Assembly: GCF_000620645.1 (NCBI RefSeq)
Contig: NZ_JIAV01000014.1
Coordinates: forward strand, 372,001 to 436,000
Source of the DNA: Nocardioides sp. URHA0032
GTDB taxonomy: Bacteria > Actinomycetota > Actinomycetes > Propionibacteriales > Nocardioidaceae
Reading direction: 5' to 3'
Length of the DNA stretch: 64,000 bases
The notes below the pieces were generated by a model that did no database searches, was not told the origin of the DNA, and saw nothing but the letters and a program-made list of their open reading frames with translations. Each line of letters begins with the position of its first letter. Position 1 is the stretch's first letter. Shown here piece by piece: positions 63,288 through 64,000 of this stretch. A program made the position numbers and the translations under genes.

Positions 63288-64000
63288 GCGCCTCAGCACG
63301 CTCCTCCACACCGAGGCCGAGCGCCTCGAGGTGCCCGCCCCGCCGGCCGCCGAGGTCATCAGCCGCGGCCACGGCCTGCGTCGCCGCCGGCGGCTGGCGA
63401 CCGGGGTCGCCTGCGTCGCCGCCGTGGCCGTCGTGACCGTCGGCACCGGGTACGCCGTCTCCCGGATCGGCGAGGACGGCGGAGGCCGGGCCGTCCAGCC
63501 GGCCGGCCCCAGCACCGGCCACGGGGCGGTCTTCACGATCGGCACCACCGTCTACTGGGACGGCGGGACCGAGCACACCCGGATCGACGACAAGGCGATC
63601 AAGTCGACCTACTACACCTCCGCCGGGCTGCTGGTCCGGCACGGCAACAACAACGCCAGTGACGGCGGTGGACCGCAGCGGTTCTCGCTGGTCACCGAGG
63701 ACGGCACCGTGCACCCGGTCTCGGTCGTGACCGAGGAGGTCGTGCCGGGTGTCGACCCGACGCAGCCGTACCTCGCCTACGCGGAGGTCGTCGACGGCCA
63801 GGTGCAGGTCGTCGTCCACGACGTCGCGACCGACGAGGAGGTCGCCCGCTGGCCGGTGGCGGACGCGGAGAGCTGGGGCGGTTGGACCGCGCCTCCGGTC
63901 GCCCTGAACGGGGACACCGTCTACGTCGGCACGGACGACGTGATGCGGACCGTCGACTGGCGCACCGGCGAGGTCGGCACGACCGACAACCTGCCGCCCG
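63280..64000 (+). CDS. Membrane-anchored partner of the sigma factor (partial, runs off window)
   Basis: An open frame from ATG 63280 to the window end, 240 residues without a stop. The first about 45 residues are cytosolic (LEVPAPPAAEVISRGHGLRR), then one membrane helix (GVACVAAVAVVTVGTGYAV). An external part with a beta-propeller-like repeat follows (GAVFTIGTTVYWDGG, GDTVYVGTDDVMRTVDW). This architecture and the 8-bp overlap with the sigma gene suggest an anti-sigma or sensor protein. It has no recognised zinc-binding HXXXCXXC motif, so the assignment is tentative. Confidence 0.75.
   Translation, partial: MTERLSTLLHTEAERLEVPAPPAAEVISRGHGLRRRRRLATGVACVAAVAVVTVGTGYAVSRIGEDGGGRAVQPAGPSTGHGAVFTIGTTVYWDGGTEHTRIDDKAIKSTYYTSAGLLVRHGNNNASDGGGPQRFSLVTEDGTVHPVSVVTEEVVPGVDPTQPYLAYAEVVDGQVQVVVHDVATDEEVARWPVADAESWGGWTAPPVALNGDTVYVGTDDVMRTVDWRTGEVGTTDNLPP

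Overview
The window looks like chromosome from a high-GC actinobacterium, most likely a Nocardioides-type member of the Nocardioidaceae. The evidence is very high GC, GTG/ATG starts with 4-bp ATGA/GTGA gene overlaps, many -10 boxes of the form TANNNT placed 6-8 nt before the start codon (leaderless genes), an IdeR/DtxR iron box, two 13E12-family (DUF222/HNH) genes, an FrnE-type DsbA protein, SigE-family sigma and an SCO2322-type protein. No phage, integron, CRISPR array, rRNA or tRNA was recognised. Almost everything is core or soft-core metabolism. The two 13E12 loci with their flanking repeats are the only clearly mobile-like elements.

Layout. 0-8 kb: methyltransferase, a divergent yczE/MocR pair, an HTH-AAA regulator, a small secreted protein and 13E12 copy 1. 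8.4-12.2 kb: paired NrdR-like boxes and a class-I cobalamin riboswitch in front of nrdAB (class Ia ribonucleotide reductase). 12.2-15.5 kb: serA and an ABC-F ATPase. 15.5-18.9 kb: iron-regulated efeUOB, with efeB apparently using a CTG start. 18.9-21.4 kb: FrnE-like protein and a soluble GAF histidine kinase. 21.5-25.0 kb: ilvBNC behind a leader-peptide attenuator. 25.1-27.3 kb: VOC and pterin dehydratase genes, a UBP zinc finger and an exported Hcp-like protein. 27.3-31.6 kb: a large APC transporter divergent from a short KdpD/KdpE pair, with phased direct repeats between them. 31.6-39 kb: S66 peptidase, kynureninase, xylulokinase, mutarotase, a hypothetical protein and ilvD. 38.9-45 kb: beta-PGM-like HAD, GH65 phosphorylase, APC permease, aldo/keto reductase. 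45.3-48.4 kb: ScyD/E-like propeller and 13E12 copy 2 with tandem repeats. 48.4-53.7 kb: Asp-box propeller, DMT exporter, LamG protein, a 64-aa protein, hydrolase, PQQ-type sugar dehydrogenase. 53.6-59.2 kb: a translationally coupled ECF transporter operon behind a second cobalamin riboswitch. 59.3-62.7 kb: gatCAB. 62.8 kb to the end: SigE-family sigma factor and its membrane partner.

The strongest biological theme is cobalamin. One riboswitch governs the B12-independent ribonucleotide reductase. The other governs an ECF importer whose two secreted proteins look like the alpha/alpha-barrel and the beta (DUF4430-like) domains of intrinsic factor/transcobalamin, encoded as separate genes. My leading candidate for an under-described system is therefore a split, surface-anchored B12-capture machine feeding an ECF transporter, part of the same B12-starvation response as nrdAB. 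A second item is the pair of 13E12 genes, which share a length-conserved 5' flank with a hairpin and a dispersed ~97-bp repeat.
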